From Ignavibacteria bacterium (GTDB lineage Bacteria; Bacteroidota; Ignavibacteria; Ignavibacteriales; Ignavibacteriaceae): DNA of 62,928 nt. Shown one piece after another: positions 34,133 through 43,364 of this stretch (positions within the stretch are counted from its first letter, which is position 1; every line of letters starts with the position of its first letter). The stretch covers positions 1 to 62,928 of the forward strand of contig JAUYAB010000094.1 in assembly GCA_030693705.1 (NCBI GenBank), in the 5' to 3' direction. The position numbers were made by a program, and so were the translations under genes. The notes below the pieces were generated by a model. That model made no database searches and had not been told where the DNA came from. It saw only the letters and a program-made list of their open reading frames with translations.

Positions 34133-36160
34133 TTGCCTTTGAAAAAAAAATCTTTTCTAATTGCAATTCTTTTTTCACTTACCCTAACTTCTGCACAGGA
34201 AGCGAACAAGATTGAACTTACCTCTATAGACTTCACGGGCAATTCAGCCTATTCTTCTTCTATGCTTAAAGATGTAATTTCATCAAGAGAAACGCCGAGT
34301 TGGTTTTGGCAATTCCTCAATTCTATTAGCAGCAGCATAGGCAAAGAACCTGTTTATTTCGATAGTTTACAATTGCGCGATGATCTGATCGAATTAAAAA
34401 ATTTCTACAATTCAAATGGTTTTTTCGAAGCTAACTTCTCATCAAGTTTCAAGATTGATACCGCGAAAAATGAAGCCGAAGTAGTCTTTGTTATAAACGA
34501 ACGGGATCCCTCATCATTTACAAAAATAAAACTGATGGGACTGCAAGACATACCCGCTGATTTGAAAGAACGAATTGATAAAGACTTTGCAGCCTTAGAA
34601 ACAAAAAGATTTTCCCAGGTTTTATTAAAAAGTAATAATGATGCCGTAATTGAAAATTTGAACAACTCCGGTTACATGCTCGCCGGGTGGGATCGTTCCA
34701 TTATCGAAAAAGATACTACAAAAAACCTTGCGAATGTAGAGGTCTATTTCAAACCGCATATACGGTACAAAATAAGTGAACTTCAGATTGAAAAAAAAGG
34801 AGAGGGAAGCGATTATGTTGAAACGGAATTGCTGAAAGATCTCGTTGGTATTAAGATTGATGAATACTATAATGCGGAAAAAATCCGCCAAAGCCAGGTG
34901 CGTTTATACCGGACCGGTCTTTTTAGTTACGTTCAAGTTATTCCAATTACCGAAGATACTTCAGGGCATTTTGTTCCTTTAAAAGTTCTCGGCAATATCG
35001 GCAAGATGAATGAACTTGCGCCGGAATTACTGATGAATAACCAGCAGAATACTTTTAATCTTGGTATGGGAGGAACTTTTACGCGCAAAAATTTTCTGGG
35101 TCGAGCAAGAAAATTAGTAGTAACAAGTTCTTTTGGTGTGCAAGATTTATTCAAAATTAATTTCCCCAGACTGATCAAAGCCTTTTCGCTGAGAGATACT
35201 TCGCTTTCAGGATTTTTCGATTCAAAATTAAAAATTGAACAACCATACGTTTTTAATAAACCGATCTTTGGAATTCTCGAAGGTTACTTTACTCTTCGGA
35301 AAGACGCAACTTCAAACAAAAGAAATTATGGTGGTAAGCTCAGTTTTGAATTTGAACTACCGGCTTACACGTTTATCAATTTTTTATCTTCGTATTATAA
35401 TGTAGAAATAGCCGATGAAATTTTCTTTCTAACTGATCGCGAGTTAACGAGAAGTCAAACCTTATCAATTCTCGGTTTGGATCTGCGATCGATTAAAACT
35501 GCGAACCCTTTGTTCCCGGCAAATGGATATAACTTGGCGATCATTCTGGAAGAGGCGAATTCAATTCCTTATTTTATTTCGAAATTATCCAACAAGACAT
35601 ACACAACACCGCTTTATTACAAAACACAATTTACGTTTGCAAAATATGTGGCAACCAACCGAAAAGAATCTGCCGTGCTCGGTTTAAAACTTAAAACCGG
35701 TTATTTGCGTGCATACCGGGGAAGTGAACTTGATGTTCCCACGACCAAAAAGTTTTTTGTCGGAGGCAGTAACTCGGTGCGCGGCTGGCGTGCGAGAGAA
35801 CTTTCGCCTAAAGTTGAAGTTCCGGTTCTTAATGAAGCCACAAATAAGGTGGAAACGGTCTTGCTTGAAGGAGGAAGTTTTTTGCTTGAAGCTTCAGCCG
35901 AATACCGCTACAAATTGACAGAATCGATTGGCGTGACTGCTTTTGTTGATCTTGGTAATTCATGGAGTAATGTAAAAAAAACGAGAATTTCTGAAATTGC
36001 TGTCGCATCGGGATTTGGATTCAGATATTACACCATGATTGCCCCTTTTCGTATAGATTTTGGCTTTAAATCTTACGACCCCTACTCCGACAAACGAATT
36101 TTGAAGCGCAAATTCTTCGATTTAATGGAATTTCATTTTGGTATAGGGGAAGCGTTTTAG
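34133..36160 (+). CDS. Omp85-family outer-membrane protein (BamA/TamA type)
   Basis: 675 residues. The signal peptide (1-22, ending TSAQ) is followed by POTRA-like repeats (about 25-300, with VVFVINERDPSSFTKIKLMG and YFKPHIRYKISELQIEKKG) and a C-terminal 16-strand-type barrel (about 320-675). The barrel carries the lid-loop motif NSVRGWRARELSP, corresponding to the VRGF/Y motif of BamA and TamA, and ends in aromatic FHFGIGEAF. It probably inserts or exports other outer-membrane proteins. It is shorter than full BamA (about 5 POTRA), so it is a TamA-like or accessory paralogue. TTG start, 9 bases after the lipoprotein gene. Confidence 0.87.
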   Translation: MPLKKKSFLIAILFSLTLTSAQEANKIELTSIDFTGNSAYSSSMLKDVISSRETPSWFWQFLNSISSSIGKEPVYFDSLQLRDDLIELKNFYNSNGFFEANFSSSFKIDTAKNEAEVVFVINERDPSSFTKIKLMGLQDIPADLKERIDKDFAALETKRFSQVLLKSNNDAVIENLNNSGYMLAGWDRSIIEKDTTKNLANVEVYFKPHIRYKISELQIEKKGEGSDYVETELLKDLVGIKIDEYYNAEKIRQSQVRLYRTGLFSYVQVIPITEDTSGHFVPLKVLGNIGKMNELAPELLMNNQQNTFNLGMGGTFTRKNFLGRARKLVVTSSFGVQDLFKINFPRLIKAFSLRDTSLSGFFDSKLKIEQPYVFNKPIFGILEGYFTLRKDATSNKRNYGGKLSFEFELPAYTFINFLSSYYNVEIADEIFFLTDRELTRSQTLSILGLDLRSIKTANPLFPANGYNLAIILEEANSIPYFISKLSNKTYTTPLYYKTQFTFAKYVATNRKESAVLGLKLKTGYLRAYRGSELDVPTTKKFFVGGSNSVRGWRARELSPKVEVPVLNEATNKVETVLLEGGSFLLEASAEYRYKLTESIGVTAFVDLGNSWSNVKKTRISEIAVASGFGFRYYTMIAPFRIDFGFKSYDPYSDKRILKRKFFDLMEFHFGIGEAF

Positions 36161-36215
36161 TTCTTGGTTACCTCTCCTTTTTTCTTTATTTTTGTGCCCA
36201 TTATAGGTAGGATTT

Positions 36216-37085
36216 ATGATTTTAAGTATGACCGGTTACGGCAAATCTGTAGCAGCGTTTAATGGTTTTTCGTTTGAAGTTGAATTAAAAAGCGTAAATA
36301 ATAGATTTTTAGAGGTTTCTGCAAAGCTCCCCGGAAGTTTGTTCGCCAAAGAATTTGAAATTAAAGAACTGATCCGTTCAAAGATTAAGCGGGGAAAAGT
36401 TAGTCTTTCTATTTCTGTGAAATTTGGCGCCGGACAAGATGCGCTGATCAATGAAGCTAAGCTTTTTGAAACCGCTCAGATGCTGAAGCAGATTAAAAAA
36501 TCTCTCAAGATTGAAGAGGAAATTCAACTTGCGCATTTCCTAAATTTCAAGGAATTATTCTCTCCCGATTTTCTTGAATTTACCGATGAACATTTCGATG
36601 TTCTCAAAAAATGCATCTCGGAAGCAGCGGATCAATTGCTTGAAATGAGGAAAGCCGAAGGGAAATCGCTTTTAAATGATCTGCTTGAAAGAGCAAAAGT
36701 TATTTCAGAAACGTTAGCTGATATTGAGAAAATACACCGCGATTCCGTTAACGAATATTTTCAGAAACTACAGGATAGAGTTCAGCAGATAATTAAAGAT
36801 ATTCAAAATTATTCCGATCGTTTGGAATTTGAGCTTGCATTACTTTCCGAAAAATCAGATATCACGGAAGAATGTGTTAGGTTGAAAAGTCATCTAAAGT
36901 ATTTCTCCGAAATCTTGGATAAGGGAGATGAACCTGGAAGAAAATTAAATTTCATTTGCCAGGAGATGCACCGGGAAGCCAATACTATAGCCTCCAAATC
37001 GCTTTCGGCAGAAATAACGCATCATTCCGTTTCAATTAGAGAAGAAGTTGAAAAGATCCGCGAACAAATCCAGAATATTGAATAG
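36216..37085 (+). CDS. yicC: YicC-family endoribonuclease
   Basis: 289 residues with SMTGYGKSVAAFNGFSFEVE at the start and the family KSDITEECVRLKSHLKYF and RKLNFICQEMHREANTI motifs at the C-terminus. Members are reported to act on RNA. It is the first of the conserved yicC-gmk-rpoZ run, overlapping gmk by one base. Confidence 0.95.
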   Translation: MILSMTGYGKSVAAFNGFSFEVELKSVNNRFLEVSAKLPGSLFAKEFEIKELIRSKIKRGKVSLSISVKFGAGQDALINEAKLFETAQMLKQIKKSLKIEEEIQLAHFLNFKELFSPDFLEFTDEHFDVLKKCISEAADQLLEMRKAEGKSLLNDLLERAKVISETLADIEKIHRDSVNEYFQKLQDRVQQIIKDIQNYSDRLEFELALLSEKSDITEECVRLKSHLKYFSEILDKGDEPGRKLNFICQEMHREANTIASKSLSAEITHHSVSIREEVEKIREQIQNIE

Positions 37086-37660
37086 TGAAAAAAAACGGAA
37101 ATATTATTGTTATCGCTGCTCCGAGCGGAACTGGGAAAACAACGATAATAAAAGCTATTTTGAAAAAAATGCCGGAAATTGTTTATTCAATTTCCGCTAC
37201 TACCCGTGAAAAACGGTATAACGAAGTTGATGGAAAAGATTATTTCTTTATCGACGAAGAAACTTTTAAACAAAAAATTGATAACCACCAATTTGTAGAG
37301 TGGGAAAAAGTATACGATTATTTCTACGGTACACCGAAATTTTTTGTAGAGAAGATCATTTGGGAAGGAAAGTCGATCCTTTTGGAAGTTGACGTAAAAG
37401 GGGCGCTTGCTATTAAAAACGTCTATCCGGAAGCTAACTTGATCTATATTCTTCCTCCAAGTCTGGAAGAATTGGAAAAACGGCTGCGGGAGAGAAAAAC
37501 CGAGAACGAAGCCGATTTTCAAAAAAGAATTGAGAGGGCAAAAATGGAATTGAGTCTTAAAGATAAATTTGACTATTTTATAGTCAACAATAATTTAAAT
37601 ACTGCAATTTTAGAATTACAAGAACTGATAGAAAAAATAACAAACAAGGAGATAACTTAA
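37085..37660 (+). CDS. gmk: Guanylate kinase
   Basis: 191 residues, a normal size. The Walker A APSGTGKTTI (about 11-20), SATTREKRYNEVDGKDYFFI, EWEKVYDYFYGTP, and a C-terminal SLKDKFDYFIVNN-type lid are present. It phosphorylates GMP. It starts with GTG, overlapping the yicC TAG by one base, and rpoZ follows directly. Confidence 0.97.
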   Translation: MKKNGNIIVIAAPSGTGKTTIIKAILKKMPEIVYSISATTREKRYNEVDGKDYFFIDEETFKQKIDNHQFVEWEKVYDYFYGTPKFFVEKIIWEGKSILLEVDVKGALAIKNVYPEANLIYILPPSLEELEKRLRERKTENEADFQKRIERAKMELSLKDKFDYFIVNNNLNTAILELQELIEKITNKEIT

Positions 37661-37957
37661 ATGAGCGTAAGCCCAATAGATTTACGAGCAATTGATAAAC
37701 GCGTAGCTAATGTTTATGAAGGAATAGTTGTAGCCGGTAAAAAAGCCCGCGCAATTAATGATGACCGTAAGATTGAATTTAATGCCGCATTGGCAACCGT
37801 CCCTGCAACCAATATTAGCGCAGATGATGACAGCGAAGATTTTGATAACCCTGCTCAACTTAGTTTGTCGTTAAAGTTCGAAAAAAGATATAAACCTCAT
37901 GTTGAAGCTTTACACCAATTATTAGACGGTGAAATCGAATTCGAATTTAAGAAGTAA
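37661..37957 (+). CDS. rpoZ: RNA polymerase omega subunit
   Basis: 98 residues with IDLRAIDKRVANVYEGIVVAGKKARAINDD, read here as IDLRAIDKRVANVYEGIVV and GKKARAINDD, the Bacteroidota-type omega. It helps RNA polymerase assembly. It is immediately adjacent to gmk with no gap, so both are cotranslated. Two terminator-like hairpins follow. Confidence 0.9.
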   Translation: MSVSPIDLRAIDKRVANVYEGIVVAGKKARAINDDRKIEFNAALATVPATNISADDDSEDFDNPAQLSLSLKFEKRYKPHVEALHQLLDGEIEFEFKK

Positions 37958-37975
37958 AAACGTTTTGATCTTTTT

Positions 37976-38028
37976 AACCGGAGAAAACTAATCTAGAAAA
38001 TTCTCTTCCAAAGTTTTCCGGTTTTTTT
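37976..38028 (+). terminator. Terminator after rpoZ
   Basis: AACCGGAGAAAACT (37976-37989) pairs with AGTTTTCCGGTT (38012-38023) with a 2-base bulge, followed by a T-rich run. A second hairpin, GCGGAAG/CTTCCGC at 38040-38066, follows with a T-rich tail. Confidence 0.8.
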
Positions 38029-38112
38029 CATGGTTATTGGCGGAAGTGAGACCTTTTCTCTTCCGCTTTTCTTTATTTATTCACCCATTGAATCTCAAAG
38101 TTTTAATCCGGA

Positions 38113-38862
38113 ATGACCTCTGCTAAACAAAAAATTATCGACTCATTACTCTTGCAGAAAGAATTGTATGGCGATGAACTTTTCACAAAAAAACTTATTG
38201 ATTCTGTGTCAAATGACTATTCTGAAAAAAAAGTGAAGAAGACTTCTCCAACAAAAGTGAGTGAACCGTCAGCAAACATCACTTCAGTTGTTGGAACAGA
38301 CGCCACCCAAAGACTCGACAAATATTTTCAAGAAATTTGTAATTGTTTAGCATGTCCTTTAGGAAAAACCCGCAACAAATTCGTATTTGGTGTAGGAAAT
38401 CCAAACGCCAAAGTAATGCTGGTTGGCGAAGGACCGGGTGCAGATGAGGATGAACAAGGAATTCCGTTTGTTGGAAGAGCCGGGCAGTTGCTTACGAAAA
38501 TTTTAGAAGCGATCAACTTTAAACGGGAAGAAGTGTACATTGCGAACATTGTAAAGTGCCGCCCGCCGGGAAACAGAACTCCAAATCCGGTAGAAATTGA
38601 AACATGTATTCCTTACCTCCATAAGCAGATTGAAATCATTCGACCAAAATTTATTTTATGCTTGGGAACAACGGCAGCCACGAGTTTACTCGGCAAAAAA
38701 GAATCACTTGGTGCGATGCGCAATAAAGTGCACCAAATTGGTGAGATCAAAGCTGTAGTTACTTACCATCCGGCGGCTTTATTACGCAATCCAAATTGGA
38801 AAAAAGATTGCTGGGCTGATGTACAATTCTTCCGAAAATTATATGACGAAATGTACGCATGA
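38113..38862 (+). CDS. Family 4 (Fe-S) uracil-DNA glycosylase
   Basis: 249 residues. An N-terminal variable, Lys-rich stretch (1-70) precedes the catalytic domain. Four cysteines of the 4Fe-4S cluster are visible in NCLACPLGKTR, KCRPPGNRTPNP and EIETCIPYL. The uracil pocket is GEGPGADEDEQGIPFVGRAG and the base-flipping loop includes YHPAALLRNP. It removes uracil from DNA. It starts with ATG, with no strong ribosome site. Confidence 0.96.
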   Translation: MTSAKQKIIDSLLLQKELYGDELFTKKLIDSVSNDYSEKKVKKTSPTKVSEPSANITSVVGTDATQRLDKYFQEICNCLACPLGKTRNKFVFGVGNPNAKVMLVGEGPGADEDEQGIPFVGRAGQLLTKILEAINFKREEVYIANIVKCRPPGNRTPNPVEIETCIPYLHKQIEIIRPKFILCLGTTAATSLLGKKESLGAMRNKVHQIGEIKAVVTYHPAALLRNPNWKKDCWADVQFFRKLYDEMYA

Positions 38863-38936
38863 AATATTTTTCTTATCTTTCACTTGAAATTTTTATTATA
38901 TAAAAGTTCATATAGATTTGTTAGGATCAAAAGGTT

Positions 38937-40376
38937 ATGCCAAAAAGAAATACACAAAATGTCGAGTTGCTAAAATTAGTTCCAGCTGATGTAAAACCGC
39001 CGGCTGTTCCCGAAATTGAAATGGCGGTTCTGGGCGCCATGTTAATAGAAAAAGAAGCAGTTCCTAAAGCGATTGAACTCCTTAATCCCGACAGCTTTTA
39101 TCTAAAAGAACACCGTTTGATTTTTGAAGCGATGATCGATTTGTTCAACGCTGATGAACCGATTGATACAGTTACGTTGTATCAAGAATTAGTTCGCCAA
39201 GGAACTTCCAACCTAACCGGCGGAAAGGTTTATCTTAGTAAACTCTCACAGAATATCTCTTCTGCCGCAAATGTTGAGTATCATGCAAAAATTATTTTAG
39301 AAAAATCTATCCTCAGAAAACTTATCTCCACATCACATGATATTGCTCATAAAGCATACGAGGGAACAGAAGACGCATTTAATATTTTAGATTCCGCCGA
39401 GCGCAAAATATTTGAAATCACCGAAGAGCATCTAAAAAAATCTTATCAAGATATGGATCAAGCTGTGCGTGAAGCATATGAGTACCTCGAAGCTATCAAT
39501 TCAAAGGATTTTAGTAATTTTGCTGTTCCAACCGGTTTTATGGATATGGACGACATGCTCGGCGGATTTCAAAAATCAGATTTAATTATTATCGCGGCAA
39601 GACCTTCCGTTGGAAAAACTGCTTTTGCACTTTCGTTAATGCGCAACGCAGCAATTGACCACAAAATTCCGGTTGCTTTTTTTAGCCTGGAAATGGCTAC
39701 AGTTCAATTGATTATAAGATTGATTAGTTCCGAAGGGAAGATAGATGCACATCGACTTAGATCAGGAAAATTTTCTCATAAAGGTGAAGACGCAGACAAA
39801 TTACGCAGAGCTATGGCTAAACTTTCACCTTCCCCAATATACATTGACGATACGCCTGCTCAAACAATTTTGGAAATTCGCGCAAAGGCAAGACGCTTAG
39901 TTTCCGAGAAAAAAGTTGGAATGGTAGTTATAGATTATTTGCAACTTGTTCAAGGACCCGCACGTTCAGAAAGTCGTGAAAGAGAAATTGCACACATATC
40001 CCGGTCGCTAAAAGCGCTGGCAAAAGAATTAAAGATTCCGGTAATTGCATTATCTCAGCTAAACCGTGCAGTCGAATCGAGAACAGATAAGCGCCCACAA
40101 CTTTCTGATTTGCGTGAGTCAGGTTCCATCGAACAAGACGCCGATGTGGTGATGTTTATTCACCGCCCGGAACGATATGCTCAGCAGGACAGTAAAGAAT
40201 ATGAAGAAGCAGAGGGCATTGCAGAAATAATCATAGCAAAACAGAGAAACGGTCCAACCGGCGAAGTGAAATTAACTTTCTTAAAAGAGTTTACCCGTTT
40301 TGAAAGTAATTTGGCTTTTAGACCGGATCCGAATTTAACATATAACCAACAGCCCACAGAGGAACTCCCGATATGA
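38937..40376 (+). CDS. dnaB: Replicative DNA helicase
   Basis: 479 residues. The N-terminal PPAVPEIEMAVLGAMLIEKEAV region is the DnaB-N helical domain. The RecA-like core has Walker A ARPSVGKTAFAL (about 222-233), the FFSLEMATVQL motif, VVIDYLQLVQGP (Walker B), LSQLNRAVESR and DLRESGSIEQDADVVMFIHRPERY. It unwinds DNA at the fork. No intein is present. It overlaps the DUF1460 gene by 4 bases. Confidence 0.98.
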   Translation: MPKRNTQNVELLKLVPADVKPPAVPEIEMAVLGAMLIEKEAVPKAIELLNPDSFYLKEHRLIFEAMIDLFNADEPIDTVTLYQELVRQGTSNLTGGKVYLSKLSQNISSAANVEYHAKIILEKSILRKLISTSHDIAHKAYEGTEDAFNILDSAERKIFEITEEHLKKSYQDMDQAVREAYEYLEAINSKDFSNFAVPTGFMDMDDMLGGFQKSDLIIIAARPSVGKTAFALSLMRNAAIDHKIPVAFFSLEMATVQLIIRLISSEGKIDAHRLRSGKFSHKGEDADKLRRAMAKLSPSPIYIDDTPAQTILEIRAKARRLVSEKKVGMVVIDYLQLVQGPARSESREREIAHISRSLKALAKELKIPVIALSQLNRAVESRTDKRPQLSDLRESGSIEQDADVVMFIHRPERYAQQDSKEYEEAEGIAEIIIAKQRNGPTGEVKLTFLKEFTRFESNLAFRPDPNLTYNQQPTEELPI

Positions 40377-41221
40377 AAACTCTTATTCTTGTACTATTTG
40401 CTTTTATTTTTACACATGCACAGATCGCTACCGAAGAAGATAAACAGATCTGCAAATCAAAATTCGATTTAGCCGTTAGCAACAGCCTTTCTTCAAAACC
40501 GATTGGCGATGTTATAACTGCGATCGGTAAAAGTTTTCTTGGATTGAATTACGAAGCTTTCACCTTAGAAAAAGGGGAGAAGGAAACTCTCGTTGTTCAT
40601 TTAACAGGATTGGATTGCACAACATTTCTCGAAAATTGTGTCGTCTTTTCGCGTTGTATCAAAAAGGGAAAAACTTCTTTCGATGATTACACAAAAGAAT
40701 TGGAATTCGTCCGTTACCGCGATGGAAAAATGGGAGAATATCCTTCACGTCTCCACTATTTTTCCGACTGGATGTTTAACAACACAAAGAAAAATATTGT
40801 GGAAGATGTTACAAAATCTATCGGCGGTGAACCAATTAAATTTAAAGTTGGGTACATGACGAAGCATCCGGAGTCTTACCGTCAATTAAAAGAAAATGAC
40901 AAATTTATTTCTATCGTCGATACTCAAGAAAAAGCAATTAACTCAAGAACATATTTCTACATTCCCAAAAACAAAGTTGATGGAATTGAATCACATATAC
41001 ATAACGGCGATTTAATTGCGATTACAACTAATTTGGAAGGCTTGGATATTGGTCATGTTGGCGTAGCACTAAAAATGGATGACGGAAGAATCCATTTTAT
41101 GCACGCGCCGTTAGTTGGATCGAAAGTGCAAATTTCCGAATTACCGCTCGGCGGATATTTAGCGAAGATCAAAAAGCATACGGGAATAATTGTGCTTCGT
41201 CCGCAAGAACCTAAAAAATAA
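40373..41221 (+). CDS. DUF1460 (N-acetylmuramoyl-L-alanine amidase-like) cysteine peptidase-fold protein
   Basis: 282 residues. A signal peptide (1-18, ending FTHAQ) is followed by the DUF1460 fold: VVHLTGLDCTTFLENC with the nucleophilic Cys, FVRYRDGKMGEYPSRLHYFSDW, and a C-terminal HVGVALKMDDGRIHFMHAP with the conserved His. The family has an NlpC/P60-like active site and is predicted to cut peptidoglycan cross-links or tetrapeptides. ATG overlaps the dnaB stop (ATGA), an unlikely functional pairing. Confidence 0.9.
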   Translation: MKTLILVLFAFIFTHAQIATEEDKQICKSKFDLAVSNSLSSKPIGDVITAIGKSFLGLNYEAFTLEKGEKETLVVHLTGLDCTTFLENCVVFSRCIKKGKTSFDDYTKELEFVRYRDGKMGEYPSRLHYFSDWMFNNTKKNIVEDVTKSIGGEPIKFKVGYMTKHPESYRQLKENDKFISIVDTQEKAINSRTYFYIPKNKVDGIESHIHNGDLIAITTNLEGLDIGHVGVALKMDDGRIHFMHAPLVGSKVQISELPLGGYLAKIKKHTGIIVLRPQEPKK

Positions 41222-41277
41222 TTAGATAGTTAGTAAAAATATTCTACGCAAAATGGTAAGAATATTTTTCGGACAAG

Positions 41278-41366
41278 TTTCTCGCAACGTTCGCAAAGAA
41301 AGCGCAACGTCCGCAAAGGGAAAATTAATCGCGAGCGTAGCGGTTCGTGGCGGGCTTAGCGAGAAA
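41278..41366. repeat. Palindrome-bounded element with a 15-bp direct repeat
   Basis: TTTCTCGC (41278-41285) and GCGAGAAA (41359-41366) bracket an 89-bp segment in the convergent gap before nfo. Inside are GCAACGTTCGCAAAG and GCAACGTCCGCAAAG (41284-41298 and 41304-41318), a direct repeat with one mismatch. Its role is unknown. Confidence 0.65.
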
Positions 41367-41427
41367 AAAAGATAAAACAAATACTACATTCGAGAACAAT
41401 GTGGTTCTGGCTTTGCCAGGTTATGAA

Positions 41428-42315
41428 TTAAGAATTAGGAGAGCACAACGAGCGCAATGTTTTAATATTCTCTAAATCTTCAAGCTGCTCTTTTCCTTTT
41501 GGGGTTTCAAGAATTTTGGGAATGTGAAGCAGGCGTTTGTCGTTCATAATATTCGTAAAACCTTCCAGACCAATAAATCCTTTACCGATATGATCATGCC
41601 GGTCAACTTTGCTTGCGAGAGGTTTCTTGCTGTCGTTCATGTGGAAACATTTTAGTAAATCCAACCCGATTATTTCATCGAAATCTTTTATCACTTTGTT
41701 GTAATTTTTTTTGTCTTTAATGTCGTAACCGGCTGCAAAAATATGGGCAGTGTCAATGCAGACGCACATCCTTTCTTTTTCATCGACCATATCAATAATT
41801 TTTTTAAGATGCTTAAATGTATAACCGATTGCGGTACCTTGTCCGGCGGTTGCCTCAAGCATGCTTTTAACTTTAAAATTTTTAGTTTTTTGGTGGGCAA
41901 GATTTAGCGATTCAGCAATCAATTTTATTCCTTCTTCTTCACCCATTCCACCGTGCGACCCGGGATGAAAATTGAGATAAGGAATCCCAAGCATTTCACA
42001 GCGGTCAAGTTCATCAACAAAAGCTTCACGCGATTTTTCCAACAACTCCGGTTTTGAAGAGCAAAGATTTATTAAATATGAGTCATGCGAAACGACTACT
42101 TTTATGGCGGAGGCGGCAAGTTTTCTTTTGAATTCATCTGCTTCGTTCTGCGTTAAGACTTTTCCTTTCCACTGATTATTGTTCTTTGTGAAAATCTGAA
42201 TAGCCGTAAAATTGAGTTTTTCAGCTAACGTAATTGCTGCCGAGACTCCACCTTGTATTGATGTATGGGCTCCGAGTAAATGGGTTGTCATCTTGGTGTT
42301 TTCTTTTGTGTCCAT
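41428..42315 (-). CDS. nfo: Endonuclease IV (AP endonuclease)
   Basis: 295 residues with the TIM-barrel zinc motifs: LLGAHTSIQGGVS at the start, HDSYLINLCSS, YLNFHPGSHGGMGEEEG, CIDTAHIFAAGYD, HMNDSKKPLASKVDRHDHIGKG. It nicks DNA at abasic sites and is a natural companion of the uracil-DNA glycosylase at 38113. The start is uncertain: ATG 42315 or ATG 42291, with no ribosome site at either. Confidence 0.95.
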   Translation of the reverse strand: MDTKENTKMTTHLLGAHTSIQGGVSAAITLAEKLNFTAIQIFTKNNNQWKGKVLTQNEADEFKRKLAASAIKVVVSHDSYLINLCSSKPELLEKSREAFVDELDRCEMLGIPYLNFHPGSHGGMGEEEGIKLIAESLNLAHQKTKNFKVKSMLEATAGQGTAIGYTFKHLKKIIDMVDEKERMCVCIDTAHIFAAGYDIKDKKNYNKVIKDFDEIIGLDLLKCFHMNDSKKPLASKVDRHDHIGKGFIGLEGFTNIMNDKRLLHIPKILETPKGKEQLEDLENIKTLRSLCSPNS

Positions 42316-42335
42316 TATTCATTCTAAAATAAACT

Positions 42336-42436
42336 TTTGCATGGATGCATGGGTGAATGATTGAATGGAAAAATAAAATCTATTAAAATTTGAATCATTC
42401 AACCTTGCATTCATTCACTCATGCTTTTATAATATT
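42336..42436. repeat. Palindromic intergenic element, ATGCATGGGTGAATGATTG family, copy 2
   Basis: A left arm GCATGGGTGAATGATTGAATGG and a right arm CATTCATTCACTCATGC joined by an AT-rich centre. The arms are imperfectly complementary over about 45 bases. Word content matches the element at 11830-11931. It sits between divergent or tandem minus genes nfo and rmlD-like, upstream of nfo. Confidence 0.7.
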
Positions 42437-42461
42437 GAGTTTAATAAAATTAGTTAATATT

Positions 42462-43364
42462 CTATTTATGCGAACCGTACTTCATAATATGTATTATCGC
42501 TTCTTCCATCGTTTGTTGTTTTATGCCGTACGATTGAAGTTTGTCCGTATTCATAGAAACATCAGCAACGGCTGGATAGTTCGGCAAATCATTTAGAGAT
42601 ATTTTTTGCAGAAGATTTTTGTCAAGCTTTGTACATTTGCAAAGGATTTCGCCAAGTTCAAAACGGGAAACACGTTCCAATCCCCCAAAGTTTAACGTTT
42701 CACTTTTCAAATTTTTTTGAATTATTTCCCGGATAATTCTCGCCGCATCATGTAAAGCAAGCGGCGTTCTGTACTGATCAATAAAGAGTGAAATGGAGAT
42801 GCCTTTTTTGAGTCTGTTATACATTTCATGAAAATGATTTACTGTTTGAGTCCCACTGATTCCATAAAGCAAAGCAGTTCTCAGAATAATATAGTCATCA
42901 AAAATGTTTTTAATTTTAATTTCACCAAGTAATTTTGTTTCTGCATAAAGAGAAACCGGAATTAATTTAGCGTCTTCCTTCAACATAGAGCCGCGGTAGC
43001 CGGCATAAACCAGATCGGTTGAAAGATAAATGAGTTTTGCCGAATGTTTCTCGCATAACTTCGCCAAAAGTTCCGGTACTTTAACATTGATAGAAAAAAC
43101 ATCTTTTGTCGGTAACTGCATTGCAGCGCTTGGGTTTGATATAGCGGCAGCATGAACAACAACATTTGGTTTAAACGATCCGATTAGTTGTGTCAATAAA
43201 TCAAAGTTAGTTAAATCAATTTTTACCGAATTAAATTTTTCGCAATTTCCTTTATGCGTATTAAATGTGGTTAAAATATCAAATCGTTTTGCCAATTCTT
43301 TATTAAGAAATTGACCGAGCAGACCGCTTCCTCCGGTAATTAAGACTCTAAAATGAAAACTCAT
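42462..43364 (-). CDS. dTDP-4-dehydrorhamnose reductase-like SDR
   Basis: 300 residues of the RmlD group. VLITGGSGLLGQFLNKELAK binds the dinucleotide, with VVHAAAISNP, YLSTDLVYAG and YAETKLLGE (Y-x3-K). The C-terminal region has LNFGGLERVSRFELGEIL. It may make dTDP-rhamnose or a related sugar, or reduce a UDP sugar. Its start overlaps the stop of the gltP-like gene by 4 bases, so both form one minus-strand operon. Confidence 0.88.
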   Translation of the reverse strand: MSFHFRVLITGGSGLLGQFLNKELAKRFDILTTFNTHKGNCEKFNSVKIDLTNFDLLTQLIGSFKPNVVVHAAAISNPSAAMQLPTKDVFSINVKVPELLAKLCEKHSAKLIYLSTDLVYAGYRGSMLKEDAKLIPVSLYAETKLLGEIKIKNIFDDYIILRTALLYGISGTQTVNHFHEMYNRLKKGISISLFIDQYRTPLALHDAARIIREIIQKNLKSETLNFGGLERVSRFELGEILCKCTKLDKNLLQKISLNDLPNYPAVADVSMNTDKLQSYGIKQQTMEEAIIHIMKYGSHK

